Shown here: in pieces, positions 9,070 to 16,414 of the stretch
Layout of the letters: each line of letters opens with the position of its first letter
How positions within the stretch are numbered: position 1 is the stretch's first letter
NCBI GenBank assembly: GCA_016285245.1
Contig: JAEEQH010000032.1
Coordinates: 1 to 32,871 of the forward strand
DNA length: 32,871 nucleotides
Direction of reading: 5' to 3'
Source: Prevotella sp.
GTDB taxonomy: Bacteria > Bacteroidota > Bacteroidia > Bacteroidales > Bacteroidaceae
Notes under the pieces: model-generated
Seen by the model: only the letters and a program-made list of their open reading frames with translations
What the model was told of the DNA's origin: nothing
Databases searched by the model: none
Program-made: the position numbers and the translations under genes

Positions 9070-9083
9070 TTTTCTTTCAGACG

Positions 9084-10859
9084 ATGAAGAGAATACTCAC
9101 CATTTTTATTAGCATCCTGTCAACGCTGACAATGTCGGCACAGGGCTGGCCAGAGAATTACGACGGCGTCATGCTGCAAGGCTTCTACTGGGACTCGTAC
9201 ACTGACACCAAGTGGACGACGCTCGAGTCACAAGCCGACGAGCTATCGCAGTTCTTCAACCTCATTTGGGTGCCTAACTCGGCCTATGCCAACGCCACGT
9301 CGAGCAACATGGGCTACCACCCCGTCTACTGGTTCGACCATAAGAGTGCCTTCGGCACAGAGGCACAGCTGCGCTCCATGATTAACACGTTCAAGGAAAA
9401 GGGCGTGGGCATCATCGAGGATGTGGTCATCAATCACCGCGCCAGCGTCAACAGCAACTGGCTGAACTTCCCAGCCGAGACTTACAAGGGTAAGACCTAT
9501 CAGCTGACGGCGGCCGACATCTGTCAGGACGACGAGTCAAAGAACAGTGGCTACAAGCCTACGGGTGCCAAGGACACTGGTGATGCCTGGGCCGGAGCCC
9601 GTGACCTCGACCATTCGGGTGAGAACGTGCAGGAGAACGTCATGGCCTATGAGGACTTCCTACTCAACGACCTTGGCTATATTGGGTTCCGCTACGACTT
9701 CGTGAAGGGCTTTGCCGCCAAGTATGTAGGACTCTATAACAAGACTGCCCAGCCACAATTCTCCGTCGGTGAGTGTTGGGACGGTAACAAGACTGTCGTT
9801 ACCAACTGGATTAACGGCACCAAGGTTGATGGTGTTATCCAGAGTGCCGCTTTCGATTTCCCGCTGAAGTATTATATTAACGATGCCTTCGCTTTGAACA
9901 AGTGGAGTCGTCTGAATGGCGGCTGCCTGGCCAATGACAACAATTACAAACGCTACGCCGTAACGTTTGTCGACAACCACGACAGCGGTCGTTTTGGCGA
10001 TGCTCCCCTTTACGACAACATCGAGGCAGCCAATGCCTTTATCCTCACGATGCCAGGTACGCCTTGCGTCTGGTTGGGTCACTGGAAGCAGTACCCCGCC
10101 ACCATCAAAAAACTGATTACCATCCGCAAAGCTGCTGGTATTCACAACCAGAGCGGCATCCTCCAGAAGTCAGCATCCTCTACTGGCTACGTGCTTCAGG
10201 TACAGGGGACTCAAGGCAATGTACTCCTGCTCTTGGGCAATGCAACAGCCTCTACCGACGGCATGAAACTTGCTACCGAGGGAACCAACTACAAAGTGTA
10301 TGTTAGTGAGGCGGTAGACGTCTCAGCCCTTGACGACATTGGCGATGACCCTGTATTCACCATCCCTTCATTCTGTAAAGTCAACGATGGCGAGATTTGC
10401 GCTTTCTTCGAGATTCCTTCCACCTATAGCAACATCCGCTGCTGGGCGTGGAACGACAAGTGCAACTTCACTACAGGAGTATGGCCGGGAGCCACCTGCA
10501 CACTACTGGGTAATAACAAAGGCAACAAGGTCTATAAGTGGACGTGGAACGGCAAAGCCTATAAGCCCAACACCACTACAGAAATGACTCCAGACGACAT
10601 CCCCGCGAAGATCATTTTCAACAACAAGGTGGCAAGTAACAATGACGGAAGACAGACCGCTGACCTTACCTTTGTCAACGGCGGCTACTATATCGAGCAG
10701 GGCACTTTGAGAGGTGTCGTAGTAACTGGTACACAGAGTATTTCTCGAGTGAACACAAGTGACAATCCATCAGCCATCTATTCCCTCGACGGCCGACGGG
10801 TAAGCCAGCCAAAGCCGGGCATCTATATCCGTAATAATAAAAAGGTGGTGATTCGCTGA
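9084..10859 (+). CDS. Secreted GH13 alpha-amylase with C-terminal starch-binding module
   Basis: 591 residues; it hydrolyses alpha-1,4-glucan bonds. A signal peptide ends near residue 19 (LTMSA). The GH13 barrel shows conserved region I (DVVINH, 113-118), region II (GFRYDFVKG, nucleophile D205), region III (GECWDG, acid/base E230) and region IV (FVDNHD, stabilising D300), so the catalytic triad is intact. Residues about 430-545 look like a starch-binding module of CBM26 type (VWPGATC, then IIFNNKVASNNDGRQTADL). The last 28 residues repeat the AIYxLxGxRV...KKVVIR tail of the previous gene. It is second in its unit, behind a hairpin at 9035-9069, and its 3' end lies 4 bp from the convergent glycosyltransferase gene. 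It should act outside the cytoplasm, feeding oligosaccharides to SusCD. Confidence 0.93.
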   Translation: MKRILTIFISILSTLTMSAQGWPENYDGVMLQGFYWDSYTDTKWTTLESQADELSQFFNLIWVPNSAYANATSSNMGYHPVYWFDHKSAFGTEAQLRSMINTFKEKGVGIIEDVVINHRASVNSNWLNFPAETYKGKTYQLTAADICQDDESKNSGYKPTGAKDTGDAWAGARDLDHSGENVQENVMAYEDFLLNDLGYIGFRYDFVKGFAAKYVGLYNKTAQPQFSVGECWDGNKTVVTNWINGTKVDGVIQSAAFDFPLKYYINDAFALNKWSRLNGGCLANDNNYKRYAVTFVDNHDSGRFGDAPLYDNIEAANAFILTMPGTPCVWLGHWKQYPATIKKLITIRKAAGIHNQSGILQKSASSTGYVLQVQGTQGNVLLLLGNATASTDGMKLATEGTNYKVYVSEAVDVSALDDIGDDPVFTIPSFCKVNDGEICAFFEIPSTYSNIRCWAWNDKCNFTTGVWPGATCTLLGNNKGNKVYKWTWNGKAYKPNTTTEMTPDDIPAKIIFNNKVASNNDGRQTADLTFVNGGYYIEQGTLRGVVVTGTQSISRVNTSDNPSAIYSLDGRRVSQPKPGIYIRNNKKVVIR

Positions 10860-10863
10860 AGGC

Positions 10864-11637
10864 TTAAGCTTTTCGGATAAAGGCACGAATGACAAACCAG
10901 CAGTGCAGGAGGAACGTCTGAAGGACACCGTAATGACGCTGCATCACAAGGTATCGCTCACGGAGCGATGCCTTGTGGTTTTTAGTGGTAGCGCCCTCTT
11001 CCAGGTAGTTGGCCACCACCGTGTGGAGGTTCACCAGCTGCAGCCCACGACGTTCTGCCTCTTTCATCACGCGGATGCACCAGTCGACATCGGCCGAGAA
11101 GCGATACTGCAGGTCATAAGGATTATTCTGGGCTATCTCGGTACGGGCATAGAACGCCTGATGGCAGACGAGCATCCCCTGACGGAACGAGCGCCACGAC
11201 AGTCGCTCGGGCGGTTGCAAACGGCGGTGGTACAGGAAGTTTCCCTCACCATCCACCACGTCCGTATGCCCATAGAGCACCCCCACCCCGTCGCCGGCCT
11301 TGTCCATCACCAGCTCCAGGGTATCCGTGGCCGGCAGCGTATCGCCGGCATTCAGGAACAGCACGTAGTCGCCTGTCGCGTTCTGAAGACCTTTGTTCAT
11401 GGCGTCGTAGATGCCATGATCAGGTTCCGACTGGATGACAACCTCGTGCGAGGCAGCTTTCTCCGTACTCTCCTCACGGTACTGCTCCGCCAACGCCAAT
11501 GTCTCGTCTTTCGACGCCCCGTCAATAATCAGGTGCTCCACGTAGGGATAGCTCTGCGACAGCACGCTGTCGAGGGTCCGCTGTAGCACCGCCTCAGCGT
11601 TATAGGTGATGGTGACTACCGATATCTTCGCTTTCAT
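10864..11637 (-). CDS. GT2-family glycosyltransferase (WcaA-like)
   Basis: 257-residue GT-A-fold glycosyltransferase, probably cytoplasmic and acting on a lipid-linked or surface glycan; donor and acceptor cannot be read from sequence. It starts MKAKISVVTITYNAE, the classic GT2 first strand. It has IIDGASKDETL at 37-47, QSEPDHGIYDAMNKG at 69-83 and NAGDT at 96-100, the last in the place of the usual DxD. Its start overlaps the stop of the upstream GT4 gene by 4 bp (ATGA arrangement), so translation is coupled. It converges with the amylase gene, with only a weak 8-bp palindrome in the shared 3' region and no clear terminator. Confidence 0.85.
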   Translation of the reverse strand: MKAKISVVTITYNAEAVLQRTLDSVLSQSYPYVEHLIIDGASKDETLALAEQYREESTEKAASHEVVIQSEPDHGIYDAMNKGLQNATGDYVLFLNAGDTLPATDTLELVMDKAGDGVGVLYGHTDVVDGEGNFLYHRRLQPPERLSWRSFRQGMLVCHQAFYARTEIAQNNPYDLQYRFSADVDWCIRVMKEAERRGLQLVNLHTVVANYLEEGATTKNHKASLRERYLVMQRHYGVLQTFLLHCWFVIRAFIRKA

Positions 11638-12905
11638 AGCTTGTAATGCTTCATGGCCAGCGCCTGGTTATACACTTCCACATAACGCAGGGCGACGGCT
11701 GACTGCGAGTAGCAGTGAGCCACCTTGCGCAGACACTGGCTACGCAGCTCCCCGGCATCAGCCTCACGGAGCACCCACTGGATGCCGCTTGCCAGGTCAT
11801 GGGCATCGCGATAGGCAGCCACATAACCGTTCTTCTTGTGATCGATCTCCTCGGGGATACCGCCGACGTTGAACCCCACACTGGGCACGCCACACGCCAT
11901 CGCCTCCATAATGGTATTGGGAAGGTTGTCCTCAAGCGACGGTGTCACAAAGACATCGGCAGCATTATAGACCGTAACGATGGTCTTCTCATCGCTGACA
12001 TAGCCCAAGGGGAACGTCGGAAGCGCCAACTGTGCAACGACATCTTCAGAATGTCCGCCCAGAATGGCAATGACGGTCTGTTCGGCCATCACAGGATTCT
12101 CGGCCGTCATTCGCTGAATAGCCTCTATAAAGAACGAGACGCCCTTACGCTCGTCGGTCACTTTCTGTGACACGAAAAGAATAACTTGTTTGTCAACGGG
12201 AAGTCCCAACGACTCTCTGGCCTGTATCTTGTCCATAGGCCTGAACACACGCGAGTCGATAGCATTGGGAATATTCGTTATCTTATGCCCTTTCAGTAGC
12301 GCACTCTGCTTGGCCATTCCCTCCAACCACCGGCTACACGCTACAAAGAATACCGTATAACCGTCCTGAATACGCTCCTTTTGGTGCCACACACGGGCCG
12401 AGAGGTCGTTGTTACCCTTACTTGGCAACATCGTACATTGGCAGCAGCGCGTCTTGAAGTTGTTGCAACCGCGTGTATAATGACAAATGGCCGTTGCAGC
12501 CCAGATGTCGTGCATCGTCCATACGACGGGTTTGCCACTACGCAGAATCTTCTGGATATCTTTCAGCGAGAGCATTCCCTGGTTCACCCAGTGCAGGTGG
12601 ATAATGTCAGCCTCCTTGAACTCCGGCAGCCGCGTGATGTCCGTTCCTGCGTTGGCAATATCTATCTCAAACAGATGTTTGCGAGAGAAGCGCAGATGAA
12701 AGAAGATGACCAGCCGTTCCCACAGGAAGTGCCAGCGAAGCAGCGGTGACTTCGGCAGTCCGACGACGCTAAGGTCGTCGCTCTGTTTGTCGCGTACCAG
12801 CATCTTCGACTTGACGCCGTAGTTGTTCAGCGCCTCCATCAGCCGATGGGCCGCGACAGCAGCCCCGCCCGTCTTCTCGCTCGTATTGACAATCAGTACC
12901 CTCAT
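11634..12905 (-). CDS. GT4-family glycosyltransferase (GT-B fold)
   Basis: 423 residues. The start MRVLIVNTSEKTGGAAVAAHRL is the N-terminal Rossmann strand and glycine loop of GT4 enzymes. The C-terminal domain has ILFVSQKVTDERKG at 242-255 and the family EX7E-type region SLEDNLPNTIMEAMACGVP at 323-341. A Cys-rich stretch (CNNFKTRCCQC, 147-157) is unusual in position but common in the subgroup that carries HDIWAATAICHYTRGC. It is probably a retaining sugar transferase for capsule, O-antigen or another surface polysaccharide. It sits between the upstream membrane/coiled-coil gene (21-bp gap) and the GT2 gene (4-bp overlap). Confidence 0.85.
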   Translation of the reverse strand: MRVLIVNTSEKTGGAAVAAHRLMEALNNYGVKSKMLVRDKQSDDLSVVGLPKSPLLRWHFLWERLVIFFHLRFSRKHLFEIDIANAGTDITRLPEFKEADIIHLHWVNQGMLSLKDIQKILRSGKPVVWTMHDIWAATAICHYTRGCNNFKTRCCQCTMLPSKGNNDLSARVWHQKERIQDGYTVFFVACSRWLEGMAKQSALLKGHKITNIPNAIDSRVFRPMDKIQARESLGLPVDKQVILFVSQKVTDERKGVSFFIEAIQRMTAENPVMAEQTVIAILGGHSEDVVAQLALPTFPLGYVSDEKTIVTVYNAADVFVTPSLEDNLPNTIMEAMACGVPSVGFNVGGIPEEIDHKKNGYVAAYRDAHDLASGIQWVLREADAGELRSQCLRKVAHCYSQSAVALRYVEVYNQALAMKHYKL

Positions 12906-12926
12906 GTCGGCAGCAAACGTTCAGTA

Positions 12927-13457
12927 TTACTTATTCTCTTTGGCCTTACGCTTGGCTTCCTTGGCAGCAGCCTTCTCCTGACGGCGCTTCTCCTTGGCCA
13001 GCTTCTTCTCCAGCTTGCGCTGTTCCTTCAGCTGACGTTTCAGTTCACGGGCCTCCTCCTTGGCAGCAGCCCTCTCAACCTTCTCTACTTGCTTGGTGCG
13101 CGTGGCCTCCTCCAGATTTTCGCGGAGCATATCCTTGTCGAACGTGAAGACATGGCCCAGGATACCCAGCGAGAGGGTCTTATCCTCACCGTCGAGTTTC
13201 ACGTGCGTCATATTAAAGAGGTAGTAGTTGTCAAACTTCAGTTTCGAGTTCAGCGCAGTCTTCACAGCCTGAACCACAACGTTCTTGCCTAACTGCGTGA
13301 TGCCGTTATTGCCGAAGCCACGGCTCTCAGCCTCCTCATCGACATACTCCCTGACGGCCTTCATCATGGCCTCCTTGTGCTTCTCCTCGGCCGGAGCCGT
13401 GACAGCCATGACGACAGCCACGAGTAGCACAATCACTATCCAAAGTAACTTCTTCAT
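12927..13457 (-). CDS. Membrane-anchored protein with charged coiled-coil tail (DUF4359-like)
   Basis: 176 residues from the ATG at 13457. Residues about 3-20 form a hydrophobic N-terminal anchor or signal (MKKLLWIVIVLLVAVVMAVT). The middle (LDGEDKTLSLGILGHVFTF) resembles small DUF4359-type proteins, whose function is unknown. From about residue 120 the sequence is almost entirely K, E, R, A, Q and L, predicting a long charged helix or coiled coil. I chose this start because the reading frame further upstream runs through the promoter and lacks protein-like composition. It is first in an operon with the two glycosyltransferases; a link to their function is only positional. Confidence 0.65.
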   Translation of the reverse strand: MKKLLWIVIVLLVAVVMAVTAPAEEKHKEAMMKAVREYVDEEAESRGFGNNGITQLGKNVVVQAVKTALNSKLKFDNYYLFNMTHVKLDGEDKTLSLGILGHVFTFDKDMLRENLEEATRTKQVEKVERAAAKEEARELKRQLKEQRKLEKKLAKEKRRQEKAAAKEAKRKAKENK

Positions 13458-13492
13458 ATTAATAATAAGGTGTATTACTCTAAAAACGGCGG

Positions 13493-13500
13493 CAAAGGTA
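13493..13500 (-). promoter_or_regulatory. -7 promoter box for the DUF4359-like/glycosyltransferase operon
   Basis: The reverse strand reads TACCTTTG, 35 bp before the ATG at 13457. The -33 region (TTTC at 13521-13524, 20 bp upstream) is a partial match. Confidence 0.55.
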
Positions 13501-13657
13501 GTGCAAATTTTTGAGTAAGCGAAACGAAAGCACATAAAAATGCGACTGTGTACTGTAAAAACAAGGAAAAAAGTATAAATATTTGTTGTTTGCGCACACA
13601 AAAGCTTGATTTAAGTCAAAAAGAATTAATATTTTTGCATTTTTCTTGCTAAAAGTA

Positions 13658-13688
13658 TTGCGGGAATGAAAAAATCGTCGTACCTTTG
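13658..13688 (+). promoter_or_regulatory. Promoter of the orphan small RNA
   Basis: TTG at 13658-13660 and TACCTTTG at 13681-13688 are separated by 20 bp, a near-ideal Bacteroidetes promoter. No plus-strand protein gene lies downstream for several kilobases, so it probably serves the RNA that ends at 13960. Confidence 0.7.
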
Positions 13689-13694
13689 CATCGT

Positions 13695-13960
13695 CAAAAG
13701 GTTAATAGATTGTTTTAGGTTAGTAGTAATATTTATAGTTTTAGGTTTTTAGTTATTGGTAAAAAAGAAAGTTTTCAACTGTAGGATAACAGGTGGTCGC
13801 TGTGAAGCTCCCATTTAAACTTTCAAATTTTTGGTTCTATGTTGCCCAAGGGCGCAAGTCTGAAGGCGATAACCAAAAATTTCTTTTAGAGAAAAGGATT
13901 TTTAGTTAAACATAGGCTTGTTCCGCTGTTGCTCGCGAGAGTTGCAGCGGAACTTTTTAT
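13695..13960 (+). ncRNA. Candidate structured small RNA of unknown class, about 265 nt
   Basis: A stretch with its own promoter and a strong terminator contains no credible open frame but clear pairing. Stem A pairs 13767-13774 with 13817-13824 (8 bp). Stem B starts immediately after it and pairs 13825-13836 with 13871-13882 (12 bp, perfect, 34-nt loop). The loop heptamer CTATGTT at 13837-13843 is complementary to AACATAG at 13909-13915, a possible pseudoknot or alternative fold. The size and isolated position suggest a 6S-like RNA or another Bacteroidales small RNA family; I cannot match it from memory. The start is set about 7 bp after the -7 box. Confidence 0.6.
13920..13960 (+). terminator. 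Rho-independent terminator of the small RNA
   Basis: GTTCCGCTG (13920-13928) pairs perfectly with CAGCGGAAC (13945-13953) and is followed by TTTTTATT. The reverse strand has no T-run, so the terminator serves the plus strand only. Confidence 0.85.
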
Positions 13961-13986
13961 TACCGTGCGGATGGAATAGAAATGCA

Positions 13987-15810
13987 TTACCGTTCGTCTT
14001 GCACCTGACGCATGACACGCAGGAAGTTGCCACCCCAGATCTTACGGATATCATCCTCAGAGAAGCGTCGGCAAAGAAGCTGGCGAGTGAACTGAAGCAG
14101 TTCCGACGAGTCACGCAGCCCGCGGATGCCGCCGTCGCCATCGAAGTCGGTGCCCAAGCCCACGTGGTCGATGCCCATCACGCTGATAGCGTGCTCCAGA
14201 TGCTGCATGGCGTCGAGGATGGTAGCCTCGCCGTCCTTGACCAGGAAACCGTTGTAGAGCGTCACCTGCATGACACCATCAGCGGCCGCCAAGCGGCGCA
14301 TCTGGTCATCGGTGAGGTTACGGGGATGGTCACAAAGAGCCCTACAGGAAGAGTGGCTGCAGACAATGGGTGTCTTTGAGATGTCCAAGGCATCGTAGAA
14401 CGACTGTTCGGAGGCATGGCTGAGGTCGACCATCAAGCCCAGACGGTTCATCTCGCCGATGACCTCACGGCCGAAGTCGCTGACACCGCCATGGGTCTGG
14501 CTACCGCGAGCGGAGTCGCAAATGTCGTTGTCGCCGTTGTGGCAGAGGGTGATATAGACCACCCCGCGGTCGGCGAAGTGTCTCACATTCTCTATCCGTC
14601 CGTCAAGGGCCAGTCCGTTCTCAATGCCGAGCATGATGGACTTACGGCCCTGCTGCTTGTTGACAAGAAGATCGGCGGGGGTACGGGCCAGCGCGAGATA
14701 GTCGGCATTCTCGCTGACAATCTGTTCAATCTTATCGAAGATGAGATCAGCATAGGCCGTGGGACCTGCGACATCGAAAGGCACCATCTCCGGGAAAGTC
14801 TTACCATCCTTGGGTTGCGGCAGGTAGCTCACCATGATCGTGGCATCTTGACGGCCTTCCGTCATCTTGTGCAGATCGACGAGAATACGGGAATCACGCT
14901 GTTCGAAATGAACGCCCTGTGGGAAGAGCATCGGCGTGTCACAATGGGTATCAAGGGTCAGCACGCGGTCATGGAGGTTGCACGCCTCCCGGTACGCACG
15001 GGCCTCAGCAACAAGCCACTGGAACAGAGGCTGTCCGCTGTCACCCAAACACTCCGGATGCCATTGTACGCCAAGGACACTCTTATACTCCGTGCTCTCA
15101 ACAGCCTCAATGACGCCGTCAGGGGCGGTGGCGACGACGCGCAGCTTTTCGCCAGAGTCGCTGACCGCCTGATGGTGGAAGGAGTTGACGTAGAACCTCC
15201 CCCCAGCCCCCTCCGACTGTAGGGGGAGTATCTCATCCTTATATATATTAAATAAGGTGGAACCCTCTTCGATACTGACGGAATGGGTAGGTTCAGAACG
15301 GTCAGCATCCTGCGAGTGCTTCACGCTCTCCGCTTTTCTCTCTCCTCTCTCCTCTCTCCTCTCTCCTCTTTCCACTCCAATATCCTGCGCCACCTTGCCT
15401 CCCAAGGCAATAGCCAGCGTCTGGATGCCCCGGCAGATACCGAGGATAGGCAGCTGCCGGTTGTAGGCCAGTCGCGTCAGAAGCAGCTCCGGCAGGTCAC
15501 GTTCCTTATTGATGCCTCCCAGCGCGGGTATTGGTTCCTCACCGCACCATAGGGGGTTGAAGTCTCCGCCGCCGCTGAGAATCAGGGCATCGATTTGGTC
15601 GAGCGTGTTCATTAACACATGACGGTCGGCCGATGGCGGTATAACAACTGGTACACCCCCAGCCGCAATGACCGACTGGTAGTAGCCGTTACCAAGGGTA
15701 CAGCAAAGGTCTTTGTAATTGCCAGTGATGCCAATCACGGGACGGTGTTCCGCAGCGGGGAACTGGCTGTACACGTCGTCGACGTGCGACTGCAAATCAA
15801 ACTGCTTCAT
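13987..15810 (-). CDS. Fusion of C26 gamma-glutamyl amidohydrolase (PuuD-like) and M19 membrane-dipeptidase domain
   Basis: 607 residues in two enzymes. Residues about 22-270 are a class-I amidotransferase-like C26 hydrolase with LGICRG (nucleophile C126) and QWHPE (H251, E253) completing the triad; relatives cleave gamma-glutamyl amides. Residues about 280-607 are an M19 (renal) dipeptidase with metal ligands H289 and D291 (DTHCD), bridging E397 (GIENG), H464 (LSHAS) and H485 (CSHSS). No signal peptide is seen, so it is probably cytoplasmic; a joint role in gamma-glutamyl or dipeptide breakdown is inferred. Two odd insertions interrupt the C26 half: a low-complexity GERREERGERKAE-type stretch (about 146-158) encoded by a 7-bp tandem repeat, and a stretch at about 195-206 encoded by a GC-rich palindromic repeat. 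It lies 9 bp after an Lrp-type regulator gene. Confidence 0.88.
   Translation of the reverse strand: MKQFDLQSHVDDVYSQFPAAEHRPVIGITGNYKDLCCTLGNGYYQSVIAAGGVPVVIPPSADRHVLMNTLDQIDALILSGGGDFNPLWCGEEPIPALGGINKERDLPELLLTRLAYNRQLPILGICRGIQTLAIALGGKVAQDIGVERGERREERGERKAESVKHSQDADRSEPTHSVSIEEGSTLFNIYKDEILPLQSEGAGGRFYVNSFHHQAVSDSGEKLRVVATAPDGVIEAVESTEYKSVLGVQWHPECLGDSGQPLFQWLVAEARAYREACNLHDRVLTLDTHCDTPMLFPQGVHFEQRDSRILVDLHKMTEGRQDATIMVSYLPQPKDGKTFPEMVPFDVAGPTAYADLIFDKIEQIVSENADYLALARTPADLLVNKQQGRKSIMLGIENGLALDGRIENVRHFADRGVVYITLCHNGDNDICDSARGSQTHGGVSDFGREVIGEMNRLGLMVDLSHASEQSFYDALDISKTPIVCSHSSCRALCDHPRNLTDDQMRRLAAADGVMQVTLYNGFLVKDGEATILDAMQHLEHAISVMGIDHVGLGTDFDGDGGIRGLRDSSELLQFTRQLLCRRFSEDDIRKIWGGNFLRVMRQVQDER
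15197..15229. repeat. GC-rich palindromic repeat inside the C26 domain
   Basis: A C-run/G-run element in which CCCCCT (15207-15212) pairs with AGGGGG (15221-15226) across an 8-nt loop, with a further C-run on the left. It looks like an intergenic REP-type sequence but encodes residues about 195-206 of the C26-M19 fusion without a frame break. Confidence 0.6.
15339..15373. repeat. Heptanucleotide tandem repeat (4 perfect + 1 variant) inside the C26 domain
   Basis: TCTCTCC is repeated four times exactly, then once as TCTTTCC. Three units make 21 bp, so the reverse strand encodes a 7-residue pattern (RGERREE, RGERKAE). A gain or loss of a single unit would shift the frame. Confidence 0.85.
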
Positions 15811-15819
15811 CTTCTTTTC

Positions 15820-16281
15820 TCAATCCACATGTACGGGAATCTCGCGCTTGATACTCTGCTCAAGCGAGATGAGCGTCTCGGTGGACATCACACCATGGAT
15901 GCCCTGCAGACGACCGTTGAGCAGCTCCATCAGCTGTTCGTTGTCACGGGCGTAGAGCTTCACAAGCATGGTGTAGGGACCGGTGGTGAAGTGACACTCC
16001 ACAACCTCGGGGATATGCTGCAGCTCCTCGACCACATTCTTGTACATAGAGCCTTTCTCGAGGCTGATACCTACATAGGTACAGGTGGAGTAGCCCAGAC
16101 TCTTCGGATTGACGTCAAAGCCGCTGCCGGTGATGACGCCAGCCTCAATGAGGTGCTGCACACGCTGGTGGATGGCCGCACGCGACACGTTACACTCTGC
16201 CGCCACGTCCTTGAACGGTATGCGGGCGTTCTTTGACAAGATGCTCAGGATTTTCTTGTCGAGATTGTCGATTTTTTCCAT
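15820..16281 (-). CDS. Lrp/AsnC-family transcriptional regulator
   Basis: 153 residues. The N-terminal winged helix-turn-helix is clear (LDKKILSILSKNARIPFKDV, then CNVSRAAIHQRVQHL, residues 7-44). The C-terminal RAM effector domain follows (STCTYVGISLEKG and VECHFTTGPYTMLVKLYARD). The family forms DNA-wrapping octamers and responds to amino acids. The ATG at 16281 is preferred over an upstream TTG at 16314 because the TTG lies inside the -7 box. It is the first gene of a two-gene unit with the C26-M19 peptidase fusion, so the peptidase is a likely target of, or source of effector for, this regulator. Confidence 0.9.
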   Translation of the reverse strand: MEKIDNLDKKILSILSKNARIPFKDVAAECNVSRAAIHQRVQHLIEAGVITGSGFDVNPKSLGYSTCTYVGISLEKGSMYKNVVEELQHIPEVVECHFTTGPYTMLVKLYARDNEQLMELLNGRLQGIHGVMSTETLISLEQSIKREIPVHVD

Positions 16282-16311
16282 TTGCTGGTAGTTTTCGTTA
16301 CAATTTGTCAG

Positions 16312-16342
16312 CAAAAGTAAGCATTTCTACTGAATTATGCAA
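16312..16342 (-). promoter_or_regulatory. Promoter of the lrp-peptidase operon
   Basis: On the reverse strand, TTG at 16340-16342 and TACTTTTG at 16312-16319 are 20 bp apart. The start codon follows 30 bp further on. Confidence 0.7.
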
Positions 16343-16360
16343 CAAAAAGGGCAGAAAAAA

Positions 16361-16392
16361 ACAAAAAAGTGTGCCATTTTTGTGGCACACTT
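16361..16392 (-). terminator. Rho-independent terminator of the FKBP operon
   Basis: AAGTGTGCCA and its complement (16367-16376 with 16383-16392) form a 10-bp stem with a 6-nt loop. On the reverse strand it is followed by a long T-rich run, and it lies 23 bp beyond the last FKBP stop codon. Confidence 0.9.
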
Positions 16393-16414
16393 GATGATTG
16401 AGCTGTGAAAAGTG

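Noticed and set aside
10856..10873. A terminator between the amylase gene and the convergent GT2 gene
   Set aside because: Only a loop-less 8-bp palindrome (GCTTAAGC) with weak flanking pairs is present, without a proper hairpin and T-run.
13458..13601. A 48-residue N-terminal extension of the DUF4359-like protein
   Set aside because: It crosses the TACCTTTG promoter box and has no protein-like composition; the signal-anchor starts at the ATG at 13457.
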